Assembly (NCBI RefSeq): GCF_000403435.2
Contig: NZ_KE159709.1
Location: 207,558-271,557, forward strand
DNA length: 64,000 bases
Reading direction: 5' to 3'
DNA from: Oscillibacter sp. 1-3
GTDB taxonomy: Bacteria; Bacillota; Clostridia; Oscillospirales; Oscillospiraceae
Part shown: positions 27,734 through 36,827 of the stretch, piece after piece
Position numbering within the stretch: the stretch's first letter is position 1
How the letters are laid out: the number at the start of each line of letters is the position of its first letter
Notes under the pieces: generated by a model
What the model was told of the DNA's origin: nothing
The model's database searches: none
Seen by the model: only the letters and a program-made list of their open reading frames with translations
Position numbers and translations under genes: made by a program

Positions 27734-28204
27734 CTACTTCCTGGAACACTTCTCCGCGTCGATGGCCAGTACCAGCATCAATGCGTACAGGGCGTTCCGG
27801 GGGTTCGCCACGTCGATGGAGTAGGTGTCCGTCCAGTTCAGCAGCTCCTTGGAGATGACCGCCACCACAGCGCCGCAGGGCTCCGTAACGGTGTAGTCCC
27901 ACTCCAGAAAGCTCCCCTCCACCTGCCAGCCCAGGCAGTCGATGTCGAATCGGGGGCGGAAGAAGGAGAACTCCTTCTGGATGCTGCCGATGTACTCCCC
28001 GCCCTCGTAGAGCTCGAACTTGGGCAGCAGGGTGAAGACCCGCTCCTGGACGGTGCCGATGTGGTTCCCGGCAGCGTCCAGGATGTGGAGGCAGTGGCCC
28101 CAGGAGAGTTTGCCCTCCACAGTGTAGACGGTACTGCCATTCTCGTCATAGATGTCATAGCTGTCAAACCAGGAGAAGAAGCGCTGCTTGAAATGAAGAC
28201 GCAT
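27734..28204 (-). CDS. LURP-one/scramblase-fold protein (YxjI-like)
   Basis: A 156-residue protein of alternating beta-strands (FDSYDIYDENGSTVYTVEGK, AGNHIGTVQERVFTLLPKFE) ending in a helix (ALYALMLVLAIDA), the pattern of the LURP-one-related/Tubby C-terminal-like family in Firmicutes. It has no signal peptide. The molecular role of bacterial members is not established. Single gene, converging with the trmD operon. Confidence 0.72.
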   Translation of the reverse strand: MRLHFKQRFFSWFDSYDIYDENGSTVYTVEGKLSWGHCLHILDAAGNHIGTVQERVFTLLPKFELYEGGEYIGSIQKEFSFFRPRFDIDCLGWQVEGSFLEWDYTVTEPCGAVVAVISKELLNWTDTYSIDVANPRNALYALMLVLAIDAEKCSRK

Positions 28205-28292
28205 GGGCGGTTTCCTCCGCTTCCATAGGATGCTTTTATGATAGCACAGTCTCCGGCGGCCATGTGTAACAAATCGGTGACAAAACGGCGGG

Positions 28293-29720
28293 TCAGGCTT
28301 TCGGCATCTCCCAGCCGGGGAAGAGGTCAGAGAAGTGGGGGAGCTGCGTCTTTTTGCCGTTTTCGTCGATGATATAGGTGGTATAGCCGTCCGCCGCCCA
28401 GCTGGTGCTGTTGATGATGAGCTTCCGGGCCTCCAGGATCTTGGCCTGCATCTCCTTGGAGGCGGTGTTCAGGTCCTGGTAGGCGATTTTTTTGGCCTCC
28501 TCCAGCTTCTTCTCACGCTCCGCGTTGGCCTGGGCGGCTTCCTTCTCCGCCTCGGATGCGTCCTTCTTCTCCGGCTCCGCCGCGGCGGGCCCGCCCACGA
28601 CTGTGATGCTCTGGAGGGGCGGGTTCTCCTGGAGCGTCAATTTGCTCAGATCCACCCGGACGCCGCCCAGGTCCACCGCCGTCACGGAGGCAGGGGCGAT
28701 CGCGTAGGGGTGGGTGTTGCGGGTGGTCACCCGGGCCTTTCCCGGCTCCGGGTCTGCGGTACTGATGCTTCCGGTCAGACTGCTGTCAAAAATGCCCGTC
28801 AGCAGCTGGTCGTCCTTGGTCCAGACACCGCGCAGGCCAAGGGAGTCCAGTTTTTCGAGTTTGACAGGGGCATCCGGATCGGTGATCCCCAGGGCTTGAC
28901 ATGGTGCCCCATACTCCACCTCGGCGTTAAAGGCGGTGACAGTGACCTTCTGCACCTGGACAGGGATGCCCTCCACGGTGACATCCACCGCGCCGGTGTA
29001 CACCAGGGGCTTCATGTGGTTCTCTACTTTGAAGATGAAGTCAAATGGCCCGGCCGCCAGGATGAGGGGCTCGTAGCCGTCGTAGGGTCGGGACCAGTAT
29101 TTGCCCTCCGCATTTTTGAAGAGCACCAGGTTCTCAATGTGAACCGTCAGCTCCGGCTTCTCCACATAGGGGAGCACTGAGACGCTGAGGATCATACGGT
29201 CCTTCCCGCCGCTCCGGACCAGAGTGGGAAGATGGAAAAATATGGGATTACTGTGACCAAGGGCTGCCTGAACCCGGGCGTCCATCTCCTCTTTGGAAGA
29301 AGGCTTGTAGGTTTCGGCCAGGAGCTGTTCATGCTCCTCCATTTCGCTCCGGACGTAGGCCTCCCGCTGGCCCTCCGCCAGGGTGACCTGCATGACGTCC
29401 CGGTTCAAATAAATATCGCTGGGGACGTCTTTGGGGATGTCGGCGCCGTCAATGGCAAAGGAGAGCAGAATTTTGTCCTTGTTCCAGATTGCCCCGTCCA
29501 AGGTGAGGGTGACGCCGTTCACCGTCTGACTCTGGCCGATGACGGTGCCCATGCTGCTGAGAACCGCCTCGGCGGCCTTGGGGTCTGCGGCCCCGTCGGC
29601 ATAGCCGGGGAACATGGAGGTAAAGCTCTTTTCCGCCGCCAGAGCGGAGGCGGGCAGGCAGGTCAAAAGCAGCAGGGCCGTCCCCAGGCCGCAGAGCAGG
29701 GATCGAATGGATCTTCTCAT
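28293..29720 (-). CDS. Secreted protein resembling an anti-sigma ectodomain
   Basis: A 475-residue exported protein. A signal peptide (1-28, SALAAE) is followed by a beta-rich domain whose opening, VIGQSQTVNGVTLTLDGA, resembles DUF4179-type ectodomains of anti-sigma factors, then a Glu/Lys/Ala-rich coiled coil (about 385-430) and a C-terminal YTTYIIDENGKKTQLP motif. It lacks the cytoplasmic and membrane parts of an anti-sigma factor. It lies downstream of the sigma/anti-sigma pair at 29838-31503, separated by 117 bases, and may be a target or a decoy for the same ligand. Start chosen because AAAGGAAG precedes this ATG. Confidence 0.68.
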   Translation of the reverse strand: MRRSIRSLLCGLGTALLLLTCLPASALAAEKSFTSMFPGYADGAADPKAAEAVLSSMGTVIGQSQTVNGVTLTLDGAIWNKDKILLSFAIDGADIPKDVPSDIYLNRDVMQVTLAEGQREAYVRSEMEEHEQLLAETYKPSSKEEMDARVQAALGHSNPIFFHLPTLVRSGGKDRMILSVSVLPYVEKPELTVHIENLVLFKNAEGKYWSRPYDGYEPLILAAGPFDFIFKVENHMKPLVYTGAVDVTVEGIPVQVQKVTVTAFNAEVEYGAPCQALGITDPDAPVKLEKLDSLGLRGVWTKDDQLLTGIFDSSLTGSISTADPEPGKARVTTRNTHPYAIAPASVTAVDLGGVRVDLSKLTLQENPPLQSITVVGGPAAAEPEKKDASEAEKEAAQANAEREKKLEEAKKIAYQDLNTASKEMQAKILEARKLIINSTSWAADGYTTYIIDENGKKTQLPHFSDLFPGWEMPKA

Positions 29721-29837
29721 GTTATTCTTCCTTTCTGTCTCTTTGTCAGGGGATGTTCTCCCCCGCTCTGTCAGGTAAACGGCGGGGGAAGACAATTCTA
29801 TTTCACAATTGCAAAAATCAGGGGATGTTTTTTCGCC

Positions 29838-30983
29838 CTATTCCACATCCTGTTCCGGCTGTTCCAGGGGGATTACCACGTCCTCCCACAGCACCGCCTC
29901 CGCCTGGCTGAGGTCCACAGGCTTTACAAAGCTCACGGCTCCCGTGAGACCGGAGCCCATATCCCCCGTCGTCATCTGTCTGGGGTCCGCTTTGATCTCG
30001 CTGCCGTCCTTCATCCGCAGCGCCATCCGGACCTGGGGCCACGGGTCTACGCCCTCCAGCCGGTATTTCCACCAGATCCCAAGAGGCGAGACATTCATGG
30101 ACAGCAGCGTCATCGTCTTTTCACCCTGTGTCATGACCATGCCCTCCACCTGGAGCTCCAGTACCTGGTCCTGGTTCAGGTTCTCCGGAATGGGGATGTC
30201 CCAGAAATACGCGGGTCCCTTTTCCGGCTCCCAGCTGCTGAATATGGTCTCATCCTCCCCGTCCTCTGTCCACCGCTCGAGCTCCCAGACCCTGTAGGTA
30301 CAGCCGCCGACATCATAGGATACCATTTCCTCCACGACGCCCACCAGCACGTTGGGCTCCCTGGTGCCGGCCTCCAGCACGGTGAATCTGCCGGAGCCCG
30401 CGGCTATTTCTCCCGGATGTTCCGCCCGCCATTGGTCGGAGGGACGGAGACTGCCGGAGAGGTCCAGATTATCCTCCGAATGGAACACCGTCCCCTCCGG
30501 CGCGCGGATCTCCAAAACCAGATAGAGCTGGTTCTTCGCACCCAGAATACTCAGGGGCGTGATGGTAACACCGTCGCGTTCCGCCGGCGGCGGCAGAAGG
30601 TTTTCCGAAGGTGTCTCTTCCGGAGCTGTTTTCTCCGCCTTCTCGCCGCTGATCTCCATATCGCCCACAATCTCCTGCTGCCGCTGGTCCAGCCCGCCGA
30701 AGAAGGTAATCCACAGCGGGGCGGAGACAGCTGCCGCCGTCACAGCCAGCAGAATCACCGCAATCGCCACGGCCACGCCCCGGGTAATCCCCCGGCGCAG
30801 GCCGCCCCGCTCCGGCTGGCGCTTCTCCCATCCCCAGGGGTCCGTCAGAAGGTGCATCCGCTCCCGGAGATACCGGGGAGAGAAGTCCGGCTCACGGTCG
30901 CCGGAGCGCTGGAGGACATTTTCATACTGGGCCAGGTTGGCGTCCATGAGCCCCCGGCGCAGCATGGTGTCAAACTGCCGCAT
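29838..30983 (-). CDS. Putative anti-sigma factor (paralogue of the 20667 gene)
   Basis: A 381-residue membrane protein. Its cytoplasmic head (1-66: MRQFDTMLRRGLMDANL, DFSPRYLRERM) matches that of the protein at 20667. A membrane helix covers about 70-92, followed by an extracellular domain with DGVTITPLSILGAKNQLYLV resembling DUF4179/DUF5643. The ectodomain differs from the 20667 one, so duplicated modules seem to have kept the sigma-binding head and changed the sensor. It overlaps the sigma gene by 14 bases. Confidence 0.77.
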   Translation of the reverse strand: MRQFDTMLRRGLMDANLAQYENVLQRSGDREPDFSPRYLRERMHLLTDPWGWEKRQPERGGLRRGITRGVAVAIAVILLAVTAAAVSAPLWITFFGGLDQRQQEIVGDMEISGEKAEKTAPEETPSENLLPPPAERDGVTITPLSILGAKNQLYLVLEIRAPEGTVFHSEDNLDLSGSLRPSDQWRAEHPGEIAAGSGRFTVLEAGTREPNVLVGVVEEMVSYDVGGCTYRVWELERWTEDGEDETIFSSWEPEKGPAYFWDIPIPENLNQDQVLELQVEGMVMTQGEKTMTLLSMNVSPLGIWWKYRLEGVDPWPQVRMALRMKDGSEIKADPRQMTTGDMGSGLTGAVSFVKPVDLSQAEAVLWEDVVIPLEQPEQDVE

Positions 30984-31503
30984 ACGTATACCCCTCCTTC
31001 TCCAGCCGTTCTTTCAGCATGTTCCTGCCCCGCAGGACCCGCACCGCCACCGTGGTCTCCTTGAGCCCCAGCCGGCGGGCGATCTCCTTATTGGTCCGCT
31101 CCTCCACGCACTTGAGCTCCAGCACCCGCCGGTAGGCCTCCGGCAGGGCTCGGATGAGGGACACCAGGTAGTCGTACTCGTCCTGACGCTCCTCCCGGGC
31201 GGGCGGGTCCCAGTCCTCGGGAAAGGCCGTGGTCCGCCCCTCCGAGCGCAGGATGTCCAGGGCGCAGTTCTTGGCGGCGGTGACCAAGTACCCCTCCGTC
31301 TCCTCCCAGGGCAGGGCGGACACCCGCTCCCAGGAGCGCAGCAGCTGGAGCCACGTCTGCTGGGCGGCGTCCTCCGCCCGGGGCTGGTCCCCCAGGATGC
31401 GTAGGGCCACCGCGTAGATTTTCTTCTCATATGCCTCGTAAAGCCGCGTAAACTGCCGCCGGTCCCCTTCGGTCTCCAGCATGGCAAGGCAGATTGCAAG
31501 CAT
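30970..31503 (-). CDS. ECF-type RNA polymerase sigma factor (paralogue 2)
   Basis: A 177-residue sigma-70 family protein with region 2 (RAEDAAQQTWLQLLRSWERV) and region 4 (LPEAYRRVLELKCVEERTN, then EIARRLGLKETTVAVRVLR). It is clearly paralogous to the sigma at 21820: the same length, the same opening and the shared block FPEDWDPPA/LPEDWDPPA. AAGGAGG lies nine bases before the ATG. It is translationally coupled to the anti-sigma gene behind it. Confidence 0.9.
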   Translation of the reverse strand: MLAICLAMLETEGDRRQFTRLYEAYEKKIYAVALRILGDQPRAEDAAQQTWLQLLRSWERVSALPWEETEGYLVTAAKNCALDILRSEGRTTAFPEDWDPPAREERQDEYDYLVSLIRALPEAYRRVLELKCVEERTNKEIARRLGLKETTVAVRVLRGRNMLKERLEKEGYTYAAV

Positions 31504-31664
31504 AAAAGGTCTCCTCCTTCTGTGTTGAATTGGCGCCTCTTCACCTGGTAAACGGCCGGAGAGGACAAAGTATTACACTGCTGGAAAATTTTTTTCTCTG
31601 CAGTAACAATAAACGCATCCGCCCCCGATGTGCAACAGAAAAATTTGCCTCCCGGCAAAAGGTG

Positions 31665-31703
31665 AGAGGAGCGGCGGGCACATTTGCCCGCCGCTCCTCT
31701 TTT
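31665..31703 (-). terminator. Terminator of the sortase operon
   Basis: gaggagcggcgggc and gcccgccgctcctc form a 14-bp stem just behind the sortase stop codon. Confidence 0.85.
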
Positions 31704-31716
31704 CAAATTCAACGCG

Positions 31717-32505
31717 TCACGCCTCCCGGGGAATCCGGTCCCGGAGCACACCCTGCACCACCCAGCGGGTGGCGTGACCCCGGCCGGTGCAGGTGGACAG
31801 GGTCACCACCTGGTCCTCCGCCGTGGGAGTGATCCCGGTGTCAATGGCGGAGCGGCTGAGAGCAAAGGCGATCATCTTCCGCTTCTCCACCGCGTCCGTC
31901 AGGTCCAGGCGGTAGATGATCTCCGTCACTCCCGACTCAAAGGCGGCGTAGATGTCGTATGCATACACGTTCTCGTCGGTCACCAGATACACCACCGGAT
32001 GCTTCCGCCAGAAGTCCTCTTTGTTGTAGTCCCGGAGGCGGCCGAACATGGTGCCGTTTTTCATCCGGTGGCCGTAGAGGATGGTGTTGAAGTCCGTCAG
32101 GTCCGGTGCGCAGCGGCACTCCAGAAAGACGGAGCCCACGGCGCTCTGGACGCGGTTCCAGGTGTGGTTGAGGTAGTAGCTGTTGTCCTCTCCCTGGAGC
32201 ACCGGGTAGGAGATCTCTGTCCCCGGGATGGCGATCCAGCCCACCACCTCGCTGTTGATCTCCCGCAGAGCTCCCAGGTCCACGTCCGCCAGAATATCCG
32301 GGAGCTCCTCCGGAATCTCCCGGACCTCCGCCTCTTCCGCCGGCGGCACCTCCGGCAGGGACGGAACGGCTGCGATGGCCGCGGCGGCGTCATTCTCCTG
32401 GCCGCCCCTTTGATAGTCCAGATTTTTCCATATAAGGTATCCGGCGCTTCCGACCAGGATCACCGCCAGCACAAGCGCCAGAACCCGATAGCATTTCTTG
32501 TTCAA
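31717..32505 (-). CDS. srtB: Class B sortase
   Basis: A 262-residue membrane-anchored transpeptidase that joins surface proteins to the cell wall. An N-terminal anchor (about 7-25) and a Pro/Glu-rich linker precede the sortase barrel with catalytic His146 (LYGHRMKNG), Cys239 (TLSTCTGRG) and Arg247 (HATRWVV). The class B character comes from the N-terminal helices (DLGALREINSEVVGWIAIPG) and the TLSTC box. It is the last gene of an operon with a lipoprotein and a sortase substrate, so that substrate is the obvious client. Confidence 0.94.
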   Translation of the reverse strand: MNKKCYRVLALVLAVILVGSAGYLIWKNLDYQRGGQENDAAAAIAAVPSLPEVPPAEEAEVREIPEELPDILADVDLGALREINSEVVGWIAIPGTEISYPVLQGEDNSYYLNHTWNRVQSAVGSVFLECRCAPDLTDFNTILYGHRMKNGTMFGRLRDYNKEDFWRKHPVVYLVTDENVYAYDIYAAFESGVTEIIYRLDLTDAVEKRKMIAFALSRSAIDTGITPTAEDQVVTLSTCTGRGHATRWVVQGVLRDRIPREA

Positions 32506-32517
32506 CAGGACCGCCTC

Positions 32518-34245
32518 CTATTCTCCGGCTTCCAAAAGGCCGTCCGCCAGGAGATTTTCATAGTTTGCGCAGTACAGATTGTACCCCTCGATGTTCTCGC
32601 AGACCTGGGCAGTGCGGACGCTGAGGCCGTCCTCCCGGGTCATAAAAGCCCCCAGGACCCCGCCGGGGTCCTCCCGATACATGGCGTACTCCGGGAACAG
32701 GTAGCCGTCCAGCTGCCGCTGGGCCCTGGCGGAGATGGTCCGCAGCAGCGGCTCCAGGTAGAAGCCCTCGGCGGAGCCGCCGTAGCCCGTCATGCGGTCG
32801 TATGCCTCATAGGCACTCATCAGCACGACAAGGCCCCCGGGGGAGGCGGTGTCCAGCCCGTAGATGGCCTCCAGGTTCTTCTGGGCATTTTCCAGGGCAA
32901 AGACGTAATACGACGCGTTGTCCGGCACGCACTTGGACAGCTCGTTTACCGCCAGGGCCGTCCGGGAGTCGCCGGACCCGGTTCCGGCGGAGATGAGCAA
33001 GTCCGCCGCGGTGCGGGCGGCGTCCAGATACTCCGCTTCGCCGGTGAGGCTGTAAAGCCGGCACAGGGCGTACACCGCCGCGCCGTCGTACCCGGGGCCC
33101 CGGGAGGCGGTCACGGGGTGGAAATTGCCGTCCATCACATGGACGAACTGGCCGGAGGTCCGGTTCAGCATGGCCAGAACGCCGTTGCCCAGGGCGCGGC
33201 AGACCTCCAGATTCTTTCCGTCCTGGAAGAGGGCCTCATACTCCGCCAGGGCCGCGGAGGCCAGCGCGCCGGCCTCCAGGGTGATCTCCTCTCCGCTGGG
33301 GAGGAAGGCCCGTCCCAGGCTGTCGTACACCGTCTTATCCGCCAGATACGCGGCGGCGCGGCGGATGGCCTCCTCCAGGTCCTCGCTGGGTTCCAGGCGG
33401 TACGCCCGCAGCAGGGCGGACAGGGCCCGGGCGTGGACCGCCGGGTCTACATTGCCCCCTGCCTGAACGGGGATGCCGCCGTCCTTTTGCTGCTGCGCGG
33501 CGATCCAGGCGGCGGCGGTGCGGATCATGGGCGCCGCAGTCTCCCGGTCTACGGTCTCCACAATGCGGCGGCCGTAGTCCAGGCCGCTGGCGCTTATCCG
33601 CCGGACGAGATAGTCCTCCCCGCAGATCCAGCCCGCAGTGCGGAAGAGCCTGTATGTATCCGGCAAAGCCCGGACCTGCTCCCGCCCGGCCGCTTTCAGG
33701 TAGCCGTTCAGGGCGTCCAGGTCGATGCCGCCGTTTTCGTAGTCATAGATGGAGGCGGCGTTCAGCTCTGCCTCCAGCAGGGCGGTCTCAAAATTGGAGT
33801 CAAGGGCCGCACCATAGTACACGAAGCCCTTTTCGGAATAGTCCAGGGCATCTTTCAGCTCCTGGGCGGAGAAGCTTCCAGAGAGGTAGACCAGATCGGC
33901 TTTCAGCCATTTCGGCTCCAGCCCGCTTTTCTCCAGGGCCGCTCCGGCGGCGAATACGGCGTTCTCCCAGGCTTCGTCCAGTGTTTTGGCGGCGGCGCTG
34001 TATACGCTGGCCCGCTCCCGGCCGTCACAGACGGAGAGGAACACCACGTGTCCCGCCTCGCCGGCGGGGGTATCGCCCAGCTCCAGGCGGACCCAGTCCG
34101 CCAGGGCCTCCCGCCGCAGCAGCTCCGCCTTCTCCTGAAAGGCCGAGATGTCCTGTTTGCCGCCGCCGCAGGCGGACAGCAGCAGTGCCGCGGCCAGCGC
34201 CATGGACAAAAGCGCCGCCAGACGGCGCGGACGCTTTTCACTCAT
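32518..34245 (-). CDS. Lipoprotein with helical (alpha/alpha-type) repeats
   Basis: A 575-residue exported lipoprotein: signal peptide with lipobox LLLSAC (Cys about 25), then a mostly helical chain with spaced repeats such as AAAWIAAQQQKDGGIPV, ALSALLRAYRLEPSEDLEEA and AVYALCRLYSLTGEAEYLDA. The pattern resembles alpha/alpha-toroid enzymes (glycosidase or epimerase folds), but I cannot identify catalytic residues. It lies 12 bases before the sortase gene and 94 bases behind the surface-protein gene, so it is likely co-expressed and may help with surface assembly or glycan handling. Confidence 0.7.
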   Translation of the reverse strand: MSEKRPRRLAALLSMALAAALLLSACGGGKQDISAFQEKAELLRREALADWVRLELGDTPAGEAGHVVFLSVCDGRERASVYSAAAKTLDEAWENAVFAAGAALEKSGLEPKWLKADLVYLSGSFSAQELKDALDYSEKGFVYYGAALDSNFETALLEAELNAASIYDYENGGIDLDALNGYLKAAGREQVRALPDTYRLFRTAGWICGEDYLVRRISASGLDYGRRIVETVDRETAAPMIRTAAAWIAAQQQKDGGIPVQAGGNVDPAVHARALSALLRAYRLEPSEDLEEAIRRAAAYLADKTVYDSLGRAFLPSGEEITLEAGALASAALAEYEALFQDGKNLEVCRALGNGVLAMLNRTSGQFVHVMDGNFHPVTASRGPGYDGAAVYALCRLYSLTGEAEYLDAARTAADLLISAGTGSGDSRTALAVNELSKCVPDNASYYVFALENAQKNLEAIYGLDTASPGGLVVLMSAYEAYDRMTGYGGSAEGFYLEPLLRTISARAQRQLDGYLFPEYAMYREDPGGVLGAFMTREDGLSVRTAQVCENIEGYNLYCANYENLLADGLLEAGE

Positions 34246-34339
34246 GTCCTCACTCCTCGTTGTCGTTACGGTGGGACAGCCGAGGCCCCGCGGGCCCCGG
34301 CTGTCCGGTCGCTAGGGTTTTTCAGAGAAAATTTGGGAA

Positions 34340-36655
34340 TCAGGCTTCCTCACGCTTTTTCAGGGTGTTCAGGCCGATCAGGCCGCAGGCGGAGAGGAGA
34401 GTGACCACATACCACATGGCGGAGATGTCGCCGGTCTTGGGGACATCTGCCAGGGGCACATCCTCATCTGCGATCTCCACCTCCTCGGGCAGCTCAGCCA
34501 GGGGCACCTCGTCATCCAGGATGTCCACCTCCTCAGGCAGCTCGGCCAGGGGAACGGACTCATCCGCGATGTCGGTCTCGCCGGGATCGCCAGCCAGGGG
34601 GACGTCGGGGTCGGTGATGATGATGTCGTCATCATCGTCATCGTCATTGTCATCGTCGTCGTCGACAACGGGAGGCGTGGGAACGATAGGATCGGGGATG
34701 ATGGGATCGGGCTCCTCGGGCGGAGTATAAGGCTGGGTAGTCGTACCCTCCTTGGTGCCCGCCATCGCCTCGGTGACAGTCGTGGTCAGAGAAGACATGC
34801 TCTCGGTGACAGTGTCGGTCCGAATGAAGTTCTTGGTGTCCTCCGTCTCCTCCGTCTTCTTGAACTGCTCATACATGACGCCGCCCTTGATCTCGGTGAT
34901 GGAGACATGGATGGTGGCAGAGAGGTCGACGTGATTGTCCAAAGGCATATTGTAGAGCCAGGCGCAGCTGCCCATTCCGCTATTCCCGTCAATGTCTTCG
35001 CTAGTGAAGCGGAACTCCTGCTTGCCAGTCAGCTGCAGGGAGATGGACCCAGTGGTAATGCCTTCCAGCTTGATGTCTTTGACATTGCCGTTTTCATCAA
35101 ACTCAAGGACATTAGTCCCCTCTTTTTCAGCCGCCTCACCGGGAACACGGTAAGCTGTTCCGTTTACAGTAAGCACAAGGTCGCCATTAAGCTGGCTCTT
35201 GTTGAGATTCAGCTTAATCGTCGCACTTGCGCTGTAAGCGCTGCTGCCAGTCTGGGTCTGCTCAACCGTGACCGTGGTCCCGGCAAGGAAATTCACACCG
35301 ATTGTGTTTTCCTTCAGATACTCTGACATCCCAGGAATGACTTCGGGATTGAAGTAGTCGGGAAGGGCGTTTCCATCCGGGTCTGTAAGCCCATTACCTT
35401 CGTCCTTCACGGGGTCCATTTTCAAGTCGAGTTTAAGTGTGGGATTGTCAATCTCCACCTTGTTCACGTCGACCACGGTGTTGACAACTACGGTATCCTT
35501 CCGCTCTTCTTTTACCTCCACCTGATAGGTATCTTCCGTGGTCTCATACTTAAAGGTTTCGGTTCGGGTCTCGGTGGGATACACAAGGTCCACGATCTGA
35601 TCGCCATTCTCGTCCAGCACCGGATTGCCCTCTTCGTCCACGCGGGGAGTGCTGGTGGGCTCGCCGGTAACCTTCTCATAGGTGACAGTATAGCTGCCAT
35701 CTTCATTTTCGACCACGTCCGTGACGGTCTCATCGCCGATCACAGCGCCGACTTCGGGCTTTTCAGGGGCAGGAACCTTCGTGGGAACGTTGCCCGCCTC
35801 AGAGCCGCCTTCCGTCTTTACAGGGTCAAGTTCAGAATTAGAGGGAAGACGCGTCTCCCCGTCTGGAACTTCCTCAATTGTACCCTCTGTTGTCCGGATG
35901 GTCTCCGTGATCGTCTTGTAGCCGATCACGTTGCCGTTCTCGTCCGTGATTTCCTCAATGGTCTTCCGGACGACCTCGTTCTCAGCGGAACCCGCCTGCT
36001 CCCAATAGGGCTTGCCGTTGCCGTCAGTCTTTTCTTCGCCCCAATTGGAAGTGTCAGGCCGCAGACCTTCCACCTGACCCTTGATGGCGTCGTAGCCGAT
36101 GGTCACCTCTTTGTGGTCCTCAACGGTGTTGTTCTCGTGGCCATTGCCAATATCGGCAGAAACAGTGACACTGCCATTCGGTCCCGTGCCATTAAGGTCG
36201 ACCTCGCCGGTTTGCTCATGGGCTGTCTGGTCCTTAGCTTCCGTTGTATCCTCAGGAGCAACGTCTTTGGCATTAGGGTCAGTGACCAGTACATGGTCTT
36301 CGCCCTTTTCGGTCAGGGTGACGTCAATGCGGTCAGTTGTCTCGGTCTTGCCGGGCTCGGTGACGTTTCCGTCCTCGTCGGTCTCGGCCGGGGTTTCTTT
36401 TTCGGTGGTGCTTCCCTCGACATTGACCTCAACGCCGTTTTCATCCTCGCCTGCGGCGGTCCAGCTCTCCGTGGTGGAGCCGTCCTCGTTTTCCACGGGC
36501 TCAGATTTCTCGACCTCGACCTCAATGCCGGTATCAGTGGCACCGGCTCCTTCATCAACCGCGAACGCGGTGATCTGGAGCATTCCCAGGCACATCGTCA
36601 GAGAGACGAACATAGCCAGAGCGCGCCTTCCCAAATTCAAATTTCTCTTCTTCAT
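34340..36655 (-). CDS. Sortase-anchored surface protein with acidic repeat stalk
   Basis: A 771-residue wall-anchored protein: signal peptide (1-31, MLQITAFAVD), a long Thr/Glu-rich region of short beta-repeats (about 35-430), a globular part (about 440-620), an Asp run (about 665-677), three 16-residue repeats beginning VPLA (685-732), then VPLAD-VPKTG (sorting signal at 738-742), a hydrophobic helix and the basic tail KKREEA. AAAGGAAG precedes this ATG. It is first in the operon with the lipoprotein and sortase B, behind tandem c-di-GMP riboswitches. Adhesin or fimbria-like function is inferred, not shown. Confidence 0.85.
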   Translation of the reverse strand: MKKRNLNLGRRALAMFVSLTMCLGMLQITAFAVDEGAGATDTGIEVEVEKSEPVENEDGSTTESWTAAGEDENGVEVNVEGSTTEKETPAETDEDGNVTEPGKTETTDRIDVTLTEKGEDHVLVTDPNAKDVAPEDTTEAKDQTAHEQTGEVDLNGTGPNGSVTVSADIGNGHENNTVEDHKEVTIGYDAIKGQVEGLRPDTSNWGEEKTDGNGKPYWEQAGSAENEVVRKTIEEITDENGNVIGYKTITETIRTTEGTIEEVPDGETRLPSNSELDPVKTEGGSEAGNVPTKVPAPEKPEVGAVIGDETVTDVVENEDGSYTVTYEKVTGEPTSTPRVDEEGNPVLDENGDQIVDLVYPTETRTETFKYETTEDTYQVEVKEERKDTVVVNTVVDVNKVEIDNPTLKLDLKMDPVKDEGNGLTDPDGNALPDYFNPEVIPGMSEYLKENTIGVNFLAGTTVTVEQTQTGSSAYSASATIKLNLNKSQLNGDLVLTVNGTAYRVPGEAAEKEGTNVLEFDENGNVKDIKLEGITTGSISLQLTGKQEFRFTSEDIDGNSGMGSCAWLYNMPLDNHVDLSATIHVSITEIKGGVMYEQFKKTEETEDTKNFIRTDTVTESMSSLTTTVTEAMAGTKEGTTTQPYTPPEEPDPIIPDPIVPTPPVVDDDDDNDDDDDDDIIITDPDVPLAGDPGETDIADESVPLAELPEEVDILDDEVPLAELPEEVEIADEDVPLADVPKTGDISAMWYVVTLLSACGLIGLNTLKKREEA

Positions 36656-36704
36656 GGTGTATCTTCCTTTCTTTGCGGTATTGCTCGGATGCAAAGGATC
36701 CGGC

Positions 36705-36827
36705 GGCCGGGCTGGCATAGCGTCGTGATTGGGACGGTACCGTCCCAATGCAAACGGGCATGCCCGTTTGCATTCGCCTTAGCCCCCTGTGGCTTTGCGT
36801 CCTGCCGTTTCCGGCAGTTTGCTAAGT
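36705..36827 (-). promoter_or_regulatory. c-di-GMP-I (GEMM) riboswitch, gene-proximal copy
   Basis: Read on the minus strand: AGCAAAC, a P2 stem ctgccg-GAAA-cggcag with a GAAA tetraloop, then GGACGCAAAGCC and GGGCTAAGG, which is the GEMM-I core. The P3 region is enlarged by two perfect palindromes (aatgcaaacgggc/gcccgtttgcatt and attgggacggt/accgtcccaat) before GCTATGCCAGCCCGG. No U-tailed terminator follows. A possible stem of ctttgc with gcaaag just before the ribosome site suggests translational control. Confidence 0.8.

Noticed and set aside
31684..34404. A 906-codon open frame on the plus strand opposite the sortase and lipoprotein genes
   Set aside because: It has no ribosome site, and its composition (Gly, Gln, His, Val rich) is that of a frame antisense to high-GC genes. 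The minus-strand genes have clear families and starts.
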